Assembly (NCBI GenBank): GCA_012064415.1
Contig: SSNU01000287.1
Coordinates: 1 to 59,001 of the forward strand
Reading direction: 5' to 3'
Length of the DNA stretch: 59,001 nucleotides
DNA from: Gyrodactylus bullatarudis
Lineage: Eukaryota; Platyhelminthes; Monogenea; Gyrodactylidea; Gyrodactylidae
Shown: piece after piece, positions 10,220 to 20,371 of the stretch
Layout: each line of letters begins with the position of its first letter
Numbering within the stretch: the first letter of the stretch is position 1
Notes under the pieces: model-generated
What the model saw: the letters and a program-made list of their open reading frames with translations, nothing else
The model's database searches: none
Told to the model about the DNA's origin: nothing
Translations under genes and position numbers: made by a program

Positions 10220-11172
10220 CTACATTCTCTTCTTTTTGAGAAAGTTGTCGATTTGTAACTGCCCACTGTACCTTTTTCGTTTTCTTTTGGTTGTTGAGCA
10301 GTTTTTCCTTTCTCTCTTATCCCTAATTACAGGTTGACTGGTAATTTGATTATCAACTATTGTTGACTCATTTTTTTCAAATTTGCCAATTCTGTAATAG
10401 ATGCTGGGTCTGTACACTGGATAGGAGATAGAAGATTATCAGCTTTAGCTAACGTCTCATTAATTTCAGTTTCTTTTTCCGTCTCATTTTGTGTAGAGCA
10501 ATGGGTGAAAGTTCTAATATCTAGATTCAGAATTCTTCGGATTTTCGCAATCTGCTTGCTTCTGATGTGGACATCACGACCTTTGAATCCTAATTTATTT
10601 GCAAACTCTTTGTGGACACATAGATCTGGTTTGAGCTTGGTGATGAAATGGCTCTCAGCGCAGCTCAAACTTGCTTGTCTGGTCTTGCTTGATTCCGTTG
10701 GATTGACTTTGTATAGAATTTTGAAGTTCGACGCATCCGCGAAGTGACCTGTTGCCTCTAGATGGTGTTGAACTGCACTGTTATGTTTTGGTCTGAGGTG
10801 TTCTCTCCAAGTGATCGAGTTGTTTGTCCAACATATCCACACGAGCATTTGAAGTGGTAAATAACCCCCTTCTTTTTCAGCTTTGGGATTTGATCTTTAT
10901 TGCGACCGTTAATTAGTTTTGACGACCTCTGGATGAGCTTGAGCTTCCTCCCTGGAAATGTTCACTTAGTTATATTCGACAGTTTGTTGTTCAAAATAGC
11001 CTTGTTTGCATCTCCTTTGAAAGGTAGCACCAGGTACAAAGGTTGGTCATTATCATCTTCCTCCTTCGACTTGTCTTTTGGGTGGGAGTGTTTATCGATA
11101 AAGTTCTCCGGGAATCCGTCGCGCTATAGAAGGTCTTTCAGCTTCTTCCTCTCCTCCTGTACAAAAAATTGA
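10220..11172 (-). pseudogene. PLE-1b RT thumb, GIY-YIG and C-terminal tail
   Basis: In minus-strand order: QEERKKLKDLL, a TAG where copy a has Met, RDGFPENFIDKH, NKLSNITK, then TGA (10962-10964). The same frame continues TFPGRKL and KLKKKGVIYHFKCSCGYVGQ. A small deletion after SLGE shifts the frame; EHLRPKHNSAVQHHLEATGH, KPDLCVHK and GFKGRDVHIRSKQIAKIRR follow (10848-10357). The tail overlaps in another frame (10417-10220) and ends KRKRKRYSG plus QLQIDNFL, with TAG near 10220. The catalytic RT palm is missing. Confidence 0.75.
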
Positions 11173-11207
11173 TTATATATATAATATTCATTTCTAAAGT
11201 ACTATTG

Positions 11208-11245
11208 CTGATGAAGCTTTGAAAAATACGTATTCAGTGTTGATA
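11208..11245 (+). ncRNA. Hammerhead-like motif in the PLE-1b terminal repeat
   Basis: CTGATGA (11208-11214), AGCTTT, GAAA (11221-11224), palindromic ATACGTAT, and TC at 11234-11235 follow the hammerhead order. Stem I and stem II are poor, so this is probably a decayed ribozyme. The inverted partner at 10115-10153 keeps CTGATGA and ACGCATTC. Confidence 0.35.
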
Positions 11246-11260
11246 AACTTCTTGTTTTTT

Positions 11261-12789
11261 CAATTCTTCAAAATTCCTAAATGCAAATAAGTGGATTTTC
11301 GGACGTATATACAAAATTACGTGAATCTCTAGTATATAATATAATTAATAGTTTATTTATCTAAAAATAATTTTCAACATACTCATAAAATAAAATATAA
11401 ATCATATATATTCATTTAGACCTAGGGGCATACTGGTTGACGCAAAATGGAGGAAAAAAAAAGGAGAAGAAAATGAAACCAAAACTGATAACTTCGAGAG
11501 TTAGTATAATTTCAATTACATATCAATTTGCCGTAATAAATAGATCTGTGATTTAATACTTATTTTAGATAGTTAGTCATAATTTCAGATCTAGATCAGT
11601 TTTACACACTGGATTCAATGGTACAATCGGTTTTTTTCAATCCTAGAAAAAGTTATAACGCTTTACAGTTTAAGAGAACACCTATTTTTTATTTTACAGT
11701 ATTACACGTTGGAAAAGCAATCAACCATTCATTACCAACTCGGGAAAGGTAGGATTAATCTGAAATTCGTCATCCATAAATGGATGGAACCTTAACAGGG
11801 AGTGGAGCTTCATTTTATTCTGCATCCCTTTTAATATATTTAATTTTTTTTAATTCAAAAAGAGAAATAAATTTCAGTCTCTGCTCGGTAAATGATTGTT
11901 GTATTCTACCCTTGAAAATTATTTAAAAATGAATTCAACATTAACAAAGATGGAGTCAGCATTGATAATTTATTGGTACTTCTATAAATATACAATTATA
12001 AAATATATATTTCAATTTTTTGTCTATTATATTAATAACAAAATCTCATATCTGTTTTTTGATAATATATAATATGATATTTGAACATTGAAGAATTTAA
12101 TTTCAACACTTTTCTTTGCATTATCCCTTTAAATAATGATTCCAGTAGTTTTCCGCTATTTTTTATTCATTCACAATTATATCTTAAATTAAATTACATT
12201 ATCATTGATCAGAGGAAAGACATGCAGTTTTTTTCAATTCAATAATCAGGGAGTTTAAATCTATAAATTCTATCGAAAGTGACAAAAACATGAAAAATGC
12301 TTGATATTGAAAAAAAGTTTATTCTTTGCAATAGAAGCCAATTTTTAATTTAGAAAACAAGAACCTGCGAGATATTTCGGATCAAAAATATACGCACATT
12401 TTCATATACTTCCGGATAATTGGAAATATTCATCAATAAAAATTTAAAAAGAAGATTTATATTCAAAGAGATATGTACATTTTGCAAGATCTCGTTGGTC
12501 TCAATTCCTGTTTCAATATATATTGAAATAGTTATAATGAATTGTTTCGAATGAAAATTGTAATAGTGTTATGTTGAGTCATTGTCTTCTATAGGGTTCG
12601 CTCGCTGCCTGGTCTTCTGGTTTGTATTTGGCAACCTTTAGGGCTATAAAAAAGAAAAGACGACGAGGGTAGTATTGAAAGAGTTTAAAAAATATAAGGA
12701 TAGTGATAATTATAATAATCAGAATTATTATAGTGACTCTGATAATATAATTCATCACTTGGAAAAACATTAAAATTAGAGTTATTATA
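11261..12789. other. AT-rich non-coding stretch
   Basis: No coding region is supported. The ORF at 12579-12770 on the minus strand is low-complexity Ile/Phe sequence in an AT-rich tract and is not counted as a gene. A short internal repeat around 12510-12535 (TATATATTGAAATA) is unremarkable. Confidence 0.4.
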
Positions 12790-12826
12790 AAAAACCTTTA
12801 GATTACCCCGATAAAAATAGTTTGGA

Positions 12827-12873
12827 CTCACACAATATTTCGAATAAATCTCGTATTCTTCTTCAGGTGTGAG
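12827..12873 (-). ncRNA. Structured terminal hairpin of PLE-2
   Basis: On the minus strand CTCACAC (12873-12867 side) pairs perfectly with GTGTGAG at the other end. Inside, CTGAAGAA precedes a stem GAATA/TATTC, then GAAATATT. This is a hammerhead-like two-stem layout (CTGANGA, stem II, GAAA) but without a normal stem III. Known PLE terminal repeats carry minimal hammerheads of this kind. Confidence 0.45.
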
Positions 12874-13062
12874 ATTTGTAAAAAACCAAAAAAATACATA
12901 TAACCTTAATTAGCCAATCAGAATTTAGTACCAATCAGATTTCTTCTCAAGATCTATCAATCAATTCTAACCAACGATTACCAATATTTATGTCTGTTTT
13001 ATTTCCATTAATAACCTTACTCAGTTTAATTTTTATAGATTCAAAGATCATAGGATCAAGGA

Positions 13063-13278
13063 TTAAATATTTTTATATTTATTTTTCATGTTACCTAGAC
13101 TTTTTGCATTTTCAAAATCTATTATATGATCTGGGTGATCAATCCAGTGTTTAGCTAGAGCTGATTTTTCTACCTGTACTTTTTCTATCGCTTTTTTATG
13201 CTCCTTAAACCTTAGTTCAAAATTTCTTTCAGTTCTACATATATAAGATTTTTGGCATGAACAACTTATCTTATACAT
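13063..13278 (-). pseudogene. PLE-2 GIY-YIG endonuclease domain
   Basis: The 71-residue ORF starts MYKISCSCQKSYICRTERNF, equivalent to the GIY-YIG opening CxC...YIGxTxR, with Gly replaced by Cys at YIC. ELRFKEHKKAI carries the EH helix, and LAKHWIDHPDHIIDFENAK matches the H..~~H segment. It directly follows the thumb ORF with a short gap of stops. The Gly-to-Cys change and missing start suggest that it is inactive. Confidence 0.75.
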
Positions 13279-13347
13279 ATACCTTATTTTTCGTCTAATT
13301 TTTGTTGTTATTTTTCTTGTAAAAATGAGCCAATTTTATTAGGGAGT

Positions 13348-14165
13348 CTAAAAATACGTTCTTATACCAAAAATTTTTAAAACAATAGATATATCAATAT
13401 GAAGTTGAGAAAAATCAAGTAAAACAATATTATTAAAATCGAAAACAGAATTATTAAAAGTATTATTCAGAAGTTTTTCTTTAGTTTTAAAAATGTTATC
13501 TTTTATCACAGTATCAGGGTAACCATTATTTTGGAAAATCACAGTTAGCTTATCTAAATCCTCTGAGGTATTCTTCATCACAGATTCCTAAAGTTCTTAG
13601 TATTTCTCCCTGAAGAGTATTAATCTTATATTTTTAGGTGCATATAAGTAATAATTCATAATTATATTCTTATTTGTAGGTTTTCTGTACACCCGAGTTT
13701 GTATTTTGGCTTCTAGTTTTATTAGTTTTATATCCAGAAAATTTAAGCTATTATTTTATTCTTTTTCTATGGTTAATTCTATCGTTTAATATTCTTTGCC
13801 TATTTTAGATATAGCTAAGCTAGTTTGTCGACTTGTGGATTTTGTGATTATTAAATAATCATCTAAGTACATAATTAATAATTTAGGTTTGATTTCCTTA
13901 ACTAGCATACTATCTAATTTAGACATGAAAATATTTGCGATCATGGGAGATAAAGGGTTTCCCATAGCAGGACCGAATTTTTGAATATAAAATTTACCAT
14001 TAAATCTAAAAATAGTTGTATTAAGACAGATTCTAGAAGCCTCAATAACAAACTCTTTTTACTGATCGTTCTGGTCATCTGGAAATATTAAAATTTCTTT
14101 TAGTACTTCTAGCCCTTGATCGAACGGAATGTTGGTATACATGGATTCTACATCTAAGCTATATA
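13348..14165 (-). pseudogene. PLE-2 reverse transcriptase remnant
   Basis: In order on the minus strand: SLDVESMYTNIPFDQGLEVL, a PLE RT motif with the first catalytic Asp; a stop within PDDQNDQ; FGPAMGNPLSPMIANIFM, the GxxMGxPLSP motif; and IMYLDDYLI with the catalytic YLDD. Then come LNFLDIKL and VYRKPTNKN, and after more stops, DLDKLTVIFQNNGYPDTVI of the thumb. These blocks match the order in Penelope RTs, which are related to telomerase. The catalytic residues are still present although the frame is broken in several places. Confidence 0.8.
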
Positions 14166-14200
14166 ATTATCATTCTAATTGATGAAAAACCGAAAAACTT

Positions 14201-15892
14201 TCTTGTATTCAGGTAGAAAAGAAAAATTAAAAATCAATTAGGCCATGGCAGTCCTAAATACATAAATAAAACTGATTATCTTACATCAAGAAGGAAGATC
14301 CAAATCTGTGCTACTAAAAAAACCACACAAACAATTTGAAACTGCCCAATTTAATATTTTCTTAATTGAGACTGAAAAGATCTCTTTGAATATTATTATT
14401 TTCTACAAATTTAATTGAAAAATATATATTCAACCAACTGCTTTTTTGTAGTATTATCTTATCACAAACTCTTTATCTTCAAATATTGTTAAGTTAAAAG
14501 GAATTTTTATTAAAAACTTTAATTCAAGGTCATAAGAATATTTGGGACGATTGTAAGTTAATAATTATTTTAACTTAATGTTTAATTTTTACTTGAATAG
14601 AATTATACACTGTGGAAAAACAGCGGTATATTTTCTGATTATCTCATCACAAGCTCTACACCTCAAATTATTAAATACATAAAAATGCAAAAAATTTTTA
14701 CATGCGGATTAATTTTTAGAAACGGATAAGTTAAGAATATATGAGAGTTAATTATGGAAATTCATATCGTAAAACTAAATTTTACTACTAACTTTTGCAG
14801 ATGATTCTGATATTTATGAAAGTGAGTTCGTAGTGATAATATTAATTTTTTTCGACTGATTCTAATATACAGTTAATTACAAGGATGATAACACACTAGT
14901 TGAATTTTATTTATACCTCTATGCCCTGACCCGGATGACCAACAGATATCGAGAATCTCTACAACCAATCAAAATCGATTATTTTCACTCTCATTTTCTC
15001 TTCCTTTTTTCAAAATATAGTTAATTGTAATCTTTATTTCGAAGATTTGATGCTAACTAGAAAGAGCATTTCCCTTATCAAATCTGTTCTAGCTCTTAAA
15101 AGTATATTGAACCTATTGAAAATTGCTTGTATAGCGAAATAAAACAAACACCACTCGATGTAGAGTGAAAAGTTCATCAATTTAAGTTTTTATGCAAAAA
15201 TATCACCATCCATGGGAACTACAGTTGTATCAGAAAGTAAAGTCCTATCAAAAATATATAGTCTAAACATAACCTAATAACTTCATCAAAATATTCAATA
15301 AATGTACAGTTTTTTCGGTATTTGGAATATCAATCATTTTTCTGCAAGTGATTTATTATTAGAGTATATTAATTTGCATCAATAACGTGTTATTATAATT
15401 AGAAAGAAGGTGTATAATTTACAAAATTGCAAATTACAATTGCATTTTTTTCAAATCGTAGTAACCAAATTATGATTTCACTATTCGATGGATATTATCA
15501 AGCTGTAAAAAATTAGATAAAAATTTTCTATAAAAATTACAGTTCTGTTAATTTTTTCACCTGAAAACATATTTTTAAGTATAAAATATTTGAATTGGTA
15601 CTTTTTCTATTATCGTTATATTCTCGCCAATAGGATTCAAGGTCATTTCAAGGTTAAACAGACTGTGCGGTTATTCCTATCATTCCTGTATTTATCAACA
15701 GATTTTATCTATTTATGGTTTCCATTGATCAAAATATGCTCTTATATTCAATTTTCTTCATTAATTACCTCATAACTAATATTGAAAGGGGTTTGACACC
15801 TAGTGATAACATTGTGTAATTAATTATTAATATCTCTTTAAAGAAAGTAAAAATTTATTGGACATCTGTGTACATTTAAAACATAATGATAA
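14201..15892. other. Non-coding stretch with one promoter-like module
   Basis: No supported gene. On the minus strand, around 14985-14905, ATTGGTTG and TTGGTCATC (two CCAAT boxes) precede GGCATAGAGGTATAAATA, the same arrangement as near 9.8 and 20.87 kb. The ORF at 15590-15775 is a hydrophobic AT-rich run and is not supported. Confidence 0.4.
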
Positions 15893-16690
15893 TTAATAAT
15901 CTGACATTTCTCCTCTAAGGTCTATTATTTTCTGGAGCCGACGAGGAATTGATAAAATGCACTTATTTATGGCTTCCTTCACTTCAGGGAAATTTGCCAA
16001 TCTCTGAACTTTTTCGTTAATATCGTTGGTGGAATCGTCACCAGAAACTTTATACCTTGAGAAATAAACTTGAGTAAAGTTAATTTTACTATTTAACTAT
16101 TTTTCTTACCAAAATCGTTTCATTATTCCAAAAACATTTTCAATGACATTAATATCAGGACTTTTAGCAGGGAAATCAATGACGTTGATCCTAGCTCTTC
16201 TTAAACAAGCTTTGACATGACCTGCATCATGAACTGGGGCATGGTCCATAAGCACATCAAGCCATTCCCTTCTGAATCCATCATATGATCTGAAATTCTG
16301 ATTGAAGAGTTGGATAAATTTTCTTCCATCAATATTACCAGATGCTGGGGTTAATTGTATTCCACTGTCATACTTTATACTTGCAAAAAACATAACCTTC
16401 TTTGGAAACTTCTCTTTCCGGATGGGTCTCGTTCTTGCAATAGTCAAATCATCACATAAAAGGACTCTTCCCCATCCTGAGAACTTTTGGTTTGAGAAAG
16501 TCACTTCATCAGTGAAATGCATTCCAAGCCAATATTCGAGAGGCTTATCAATATTGTTCAAGGCAAATTCTAACCTCTCTCTCTTATGTCGTTCAGTAAG
16601 ATTGGGGACTTGTCTTGCATTCACTTGGCTTATTCCTATTCTTGACATTGTTGTATGGAGAGTTCTGTTTCTTGAATTAAAATAGGTACT
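15893..16690 (-). pseudogene. Tc1-type DDE transposase with a putative spliceosomal intron
   Basis: The minus-strand ORF 16648-16106 has all three catalytic positions of a DDE_3 (Tc1) transposase: HFTDEVTF (Asp), VLMDHAPVHD (Asp) and PAKSPDINVIENVFGIMKR (Glu, D34E-type). After KRF-W the frame stops, but a 54-nt segment with GTAAG donor (16109) and TTTCTCAAG acceptor (16056) can be removed. This restores WYKVSGDDSTNDINEKVQRL, then LSIPRRLQKIIDLRGEMSDY and TAA at 15893. LxSIPRRL is the normal Tc1 C-terminus. The N-terminal region upstream of 16648 is frameshifted. Host-encoded splicing is inferred, not shown. Confidence 0.75.
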
Positions 16691-16742
16691 TACGAATAGC
16701 TGACATCAGGATAATAAGTCTTTTGTATTGACCGAATGGTTA

Positions 16743-17872
16743 TATATATGATTACTCCCGAACATATTGGTTCATTAATATTCTTAATATCACAAATTTA
16801 CGTTTTTTCTTCGACAAAACATATTTGTTCACTTTTATTTAATTAAATCTCCTTTTCCTTCTACTAATCTTAGACATCTTTTTGACATAGAGCAATATAA
16901 ATTAGCTTAAGTCTCATTGGGAATTAATCTCCGTTCTTCCTCAATCTTCTTGATGAGCTCTGGCCAGTTTAAAAATACTCTTCCTTGGGAGTAAACTTGC
17001 TGAGAAAAAAATCACCACAAGTTCTCAATAGGGTTCAGATCGGGGCTTCGAGCAGGCTATGGCCACACAGATATTCCATTCTCTTGAAACCATGTTTTTG
17101 TTGATAAAGAACGATGGAGCATTATCTTGTTGAAAAATAATTTGGGAATTTTCTATTTCTTCTTAATACGGAAGCAGTTTATCTTCTAGAAGTTTTTGAT
17201 ATATTTTTGAATAGAGTCTTTCTCCTATGAAAACAAGGTTACCAGTGCCTTCTTTTGTGATGAACCCCCCATACCATGACACTGCCTCCACCAAATCCTC
17301 GCTTTATTTTGGTAAGTTTGAGTAGAGATTTTTCTATCCAAAAAAACGAGAGTTCAGGCCCATCCAAATTGAACTTTTTCTCGTCTGAGAATATTTTATT
17401 TATGATACAGCGTTGAACAGTTCTCACAGACGTATTCAGATTCAATTCAGCTTTTATTTTAGAAGCTGTCGCTTTCTTCTGAATTGCTAAACAAGAATTT
17501 TTTTCAAAAGACAGTTAGGTATTGCTCTCTTTCGGCCGCATTTTTTCTCTTTTTTATTTTTGAAACTAAATAATTTATTGTCCCAAATGGACATCCAATA
17601 GTTTTTGCAATTCTTCGATTGCTCAGACCATCCATTCTGAGTTTATTGACACAATTTTTGTCAGACTCAGTAAGTCTTGAATATTTCGGTTTCTTAGCAG
17701 TCATCCTGTAGAATCTAGAAAATATCAAGTTCAAATTTTAAAGTCAATACCAAACAGTTCATCTGACATCGAACAAATATGTTTTGTCGTTTTCTAATTC
17801 GATGAAAAAACGTAAATTTGTGATATTAAGAATATTAATGAACCAATATGTTCGGGAGTAATCATATATATA
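16743..17872 (-). mobile_element. Tc1-like element 2 with about 90-bp inverted repeats
   Basis: The inverted termini are at about 16743-16830 and 17772-17872; both contain GATTACTCCCGAACATATTG (or its complement) and AATTTACGTTTTTTC. The outer ends are TATATATA, consistent with a TA target. The minus-strand transposase remnants lie between. This element sits inside Tc1 element 1. Confidence 0.75.
16851..17734 (-). pseudogene. Tc1-like element 2 transposase remnant
   Basis: ORF 17734-17504 is the N-terminal HTH: KPKYSRLTESDKNCVNKLRM and LSNRRIAKTIGCPFGTI. ORF 17445-17239 has SVRTVQRCI, then [13 protein letters not shown], the first catalytic Asp, and GGGSVMVWGV. Beyond that, frames are broken: traces of NAP-type and SPDLNP-type blocks lie around 17110-16990. 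SMSKRCLRLVEGKGDLIK (about 16905-16852) is the usual C-terminal motif. It shares [11 protein letters not shown] with the element at 54.6-55.9 kb, so the two are related. Confidence 0.7.
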
Positions 17873-17960
17873 AGAGTGAGAAATTTCCTTTTCATTGGTA
17901 TATTTTACATCTTGATGGTATTTTTAATAAATAAGCTAGAAGCAATTTTAAGTGAATAAA

Positions 17961-18555
17961 TTCATTTTGTCGACCACTACAAATATATTAGGGATAGTCG
18001 ACCAAATTTTCAAAAGTGAAATTTGAAAAGGCTGAGGTATCATTACAATCTAGACAATTACCTGAATCAAATAAATAAAAATCAGATCGCCAAGTATTTT
18101 GGAAGATGCTCCATTCGTATCAAGTTTGAATACAATTTTAGCACATTCAAGGAGGTAATAGCAATACTAATTATGAATCAACTTTTCAAAACAAGATCAA
18201 GCACCAAAATTAAAAATTTTTTCTATAAACACAGTCATTATATTTAATCCAGTAATTAGTTTTTCTTTGATTTAATATTATAATAATCAACTTGGTCAGT
18301 TTAGATAAGAAATTTATTATATAGATTTTGTTTTACTTGATCATTTTTCATCTCAAGTTTTCCGCGTCATCTCTAATAAAATTAAGATTTAAATTATTCT
18401 TAAACTTTTCCATCCTTATAAGGCTAAGATTACCATGCAATAGTTATATAGTTATGTAGTTATTTGTTTAGTGTTTATCATCAGCTATAAAGTTCATGTT
18501 TAATAATTTTCCGAGTTTTCAGGTTATTTTTATTGAAATTCTGATTGATGGAAGA
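17961..18555. other. Non-coding stretch with one unidentified ORF
   Basis: The ORF at 18023-18247 (MKRLRYHYNLDNYLNQINKN) has no recognisable domain and no supporting signals. The remaining sequence is AT-rich with no clear element. Confidence 0.25.
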
Positions 18556-18575
18556 AGAAGATGATGCCAGTTATT

Positions 18576-18628
18576 TCACAATTAAGGCCTTTATTTCGGG
18601 CATACTCATCAGTGTGATACATGCCATA
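18576..18628 (-). ncRNA. Hammerhead ribozyme-like motif (copy C)
   Basis: On the minus strand TCACA lies before CTGATGAG (18612-18605) and its complement TGTGA follows GAAATAAAGGCCTTAAT, giving a 5-bp stem I. GGCAT upstream can pair with ATGCC in the stem-II loop. The base that should be U16.1 reads A, so activity is doubtful. CCAAT and TATA-like boxes lie upstream. Confidence 0.4.
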
Positions 18629-18637
18629 TAAGTACAA

Positions 18638-18878
18638 ATTTGCAAAAAGAGGAATTTTACAATCACTGGTTCATTGTTATTACACTTTTGATTGGTTAAT
18701 CAATAGTAACTATTTAATGTATTTATTGTCATCTAATCTGTAATTAACTAAATATTCAAACTCTCATTATGTAACAGAAAAGTCAAGTCAACCCTGGTAA
18801 CAGGGATAGACCAATCAAAATTTAATAACAATGAACCAATGATTGTATAATTCCTTTTTTTGCAAATTTGTAAAATTC
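18638..18878. repeat. Inverted pair of promoter-like segments
   Basis: 18638-18708 and 18809-18878 are imperfect inverted copies, both with CCAATCAAAA, AATAACAATGAACCA and GCAAATTTGTA. The left arm is the upstream part of ribozyme module C; the right arm is the same promoter facing the other way with no ribozyme attached. Confidence 0.6.
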
Positions 18879-18914
18879 ATAAACAAACATTTTCAGGTTT
18901 AAAAAAAATGGTTT

Positions 18915-19460
18915 TTTTAAATCATTTTTAATACAAAAGAATTCAACATAAAAATTGAACAAGAGTTTTGACATAAAATTGAAAATTAAATAGTCTTTTA
19001 TCAGATTTAAGTTTTGTAGATTTAAGTCTGAGAAAATTGAAGCTACGTTGAACATATTTTTGGAATACCTAGAGACAAGACGTATATATATGTCAAATAT
19101 ACAGAAAGGGAAAGATAAAAGGTCCTGAACTGGCTGAATAAACAATTAAGTTTTTCCGAAGACGAGGTCGATATATGTAATGTGGAAGATTAAACAGGAT
19201 TTTAAATAGGAAATGCTATTGCTGGGCAAAATATTTCAAACTCATTATTTCATTATGTATTCAGCTATTAAAATTGTAGTTAATTTTCAACTTTCGATTC
19301 GATGTACGATTACAGGCCTTAAGTAGCTTTAATTTTTTGGTCTCAGACTTAAATCTACAAAATCAGATTTGATAAAACACTATTTAATTTTCAATTTTAA
19401 ATTTTATGTCAAAGCCCTTGTTCAATTTTTATGTTGAATTCTTTTGTATTGTGAATTTAA
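18915..19460. repeat. Foldback repeat
   Basis: 18925-19045 and 19325-19455 are inverted copies sharing AATACAAAAGAATTCAACAT and GTAGATTTAAGTCTGAGA. A related half occurs at 26365-26420 and in its duplicate at 35082-35137. The minus-strand ORF across the left arm (18822-19145) is not supported as a gene. Confidence 0.55.
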
Positions 19461-19917
19461 CATTGTATAACAAGCCTTTCTTTGGCAGAAAAGTATCCCT
19501 TAGAAAACACCAACATTCTAATTTTGAAAGAATACCTTGCCTTATCAAAGTAATTTCTAAAATCATGAATCCCCCCTAATTTTAACTAACTTATTTATTC
19601 CAACGAAATATTATTTAAAATTAATATTAAAAGATTAGGTTTAAGAAGAGTCTAAAAAATTTTCTAAGAAAATTCGCTAATGATCAACTTTATTTTTAAT
19701 TAATTTAATTTCGAACCAAGTAGTTCTCAATGAAGTTGTTCGGCATAGATTTTTCACTTGCTACCTGAATATGTTGTCACCTAGCTTTTATTTGCCTATC
19801 TGTTGAAAATGGGAAAACAATTTTTTTTAAATAAGGATTATAAAAATATAGTGATTGACAATTTAAAATTGTTATGATATTTAGAATTCTTAAAGTAACA
19901 AGTCTCATAATTGTAAT
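19461..19917. other. AT-rich non-coding stretch
   Basis: Nothing recognisable on either strand. Confidence 0.4.
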
Positions 19918-20060
19918 TCAGTGGGAGTCCAAACTACTTTTTTCAGGGTAATCTAAATGTTTTTTCTGTTCTATTCTAATTGATAAAATCTTAATAAATT
20001 ATATTATCAGAGTAATTACTATAATAACTCTGATTACTGTAACAATCACTATCATTTTTA
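19918..20060 (+). repeat. PLE-2 terminal-repeat fragment
   Basis: The sequence GGGAGTCCAAACTACTTTTT through TATTATCAGAGT matches, in the opposite orientation, the end of PLE-2 at about 12700-12830. Only the part after the hairpin is kept. Confidence 0.5.
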
Positions 20061-20134
20061 TAAAAATTATTTTTTAAGAAATACTACACTTTTTTTCGTT
20101 TTTCTTTTGCAACAGAAAGGCCAATTAAAGCTAG

Positions 20135-20371
20135 ATGACATCGTCATGTAACAAGCGAATAGAGTTTAATTATTCTCAACGAGAATTTTCATCTCTGTTC
20201 AAGTGTATTCTTGATTTATATGATTCCGGCCACTCTTACCCTTTACTTTTTTATCAAGGCAGTCAAGCTAAAGAGAACAAAACAAAAGTCCCCGGTATAC
20301 GAACTGTGAAAAATCCAAATTCATCAAATCCCAAACCTGCTAAACAACGTTTAGAAAGCTCCAAAAAGTAG
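20135..20371 (+). CDS. Hypothetical ORF of 78 residues
   Basis: I do not recognise this protein. It begins MTSSCNKRIEFNYSQREF and ends in a basic, Ser/Pro/Asn-rich tail (NPNSSNPKPAKQRLESSKK). Its composition is more protein-like than most AT-rich ORFs here. It lies just downstream of a PLE-2 terminal fragment. It could be the end of a lost gene or element ORF. Confidence 0.25.
   Translation: MTSSCNKRIEFNYSQREFSSLFKCILDLYDSGHSYPLLFYQGSQAKENKTKVPGIRTVKNPNSSNPKPAKQRLESSKK

Larger units (their letters stand above)
10102..11260 (-). mobile_element. Penelope-like element PLE-1, copy b, with inverted termini
   Basis: A 5'-truncated copy lies on the minus strand. It is bounded by an imperfect 56-bp inverted repeat: 10102-10157 and 11204-11260, both containing CTGATGAARCTTT and ATRCGTATTC or a close variant. 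Inside are the RT thumb (from about 11172), GIY-YIG domain and tail. TATA-like runs lie just inside each repeat (about 10180 and 11175). The inverted arrangement of terminal repeats around a truncated body is a known configuration for Penelope elements. Confidence 0.75.
12790..14200 (-). mobile_element. Penelope-like element PLE-2, RT to terminal repeat
   Basis: The minus strand carries most of a PLE in order: RT palm (14165 to about 13800), FLDIK motif, thumb with NNGYPDTVI (13581-13348), GIY-YIG domain (13278-13063), and a terminal region with a structured CTGAAGAAG/GAAA hairpin (12873-12827). The terminal region is repeated on the plus strand at 19918-20050. The upstream part is lost before about 14200. 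It belongs to a different family from PLE-1, with no KRKRKR/PIP-like tail. Confidence 0.75.
15893..17960 (-). mobile_element. Tc1-like element 1, interrupted by Tc1-like element 2
   Basis: The C-terminal and catalytic parts lie at 15893-16740. The extreme N-terminal part appears to resume at 17873 (MKRKFLTL on the minus strand) after a second Tc1 element occupying about 16743-17872. The junctions fall at TA-rich sequence (TATATATA), as expected for TA target sites. Outer inverted repeats of element 1 were not clearly seen. Confidence 0.55.

Noticed and set aside
10505..10747. Plus-strand ORF of 80 residues
   Set aside because: It is the antisense shadow of the PLE-1b GIY-YIG and tail coding sequence.
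10900..11172. Plus-strand ORF of 90 residues
   Set aside because: It is antisense to the PLE-1b RT thumb, which has recognisable motifs.
12579..12770. Minus-strand ORF, Ile/Phe rich
   Set aside because: Low-complexity translation of AT-rich DNA with no motif.
16302..16685. Plus-strand ORF of 127 residues
   Set aside because: Long, but it is the shadow of the Tc1 transposase, which has the DDE triad on the minus strand.
16668..16692. A second, 23-nt intron (GTAAGTACC...TTCAAG) in Tc1 element 1
   Set aside because: Too short for a normal animal intron, and removal does not give a clean frame; simple frameshifts explain it.
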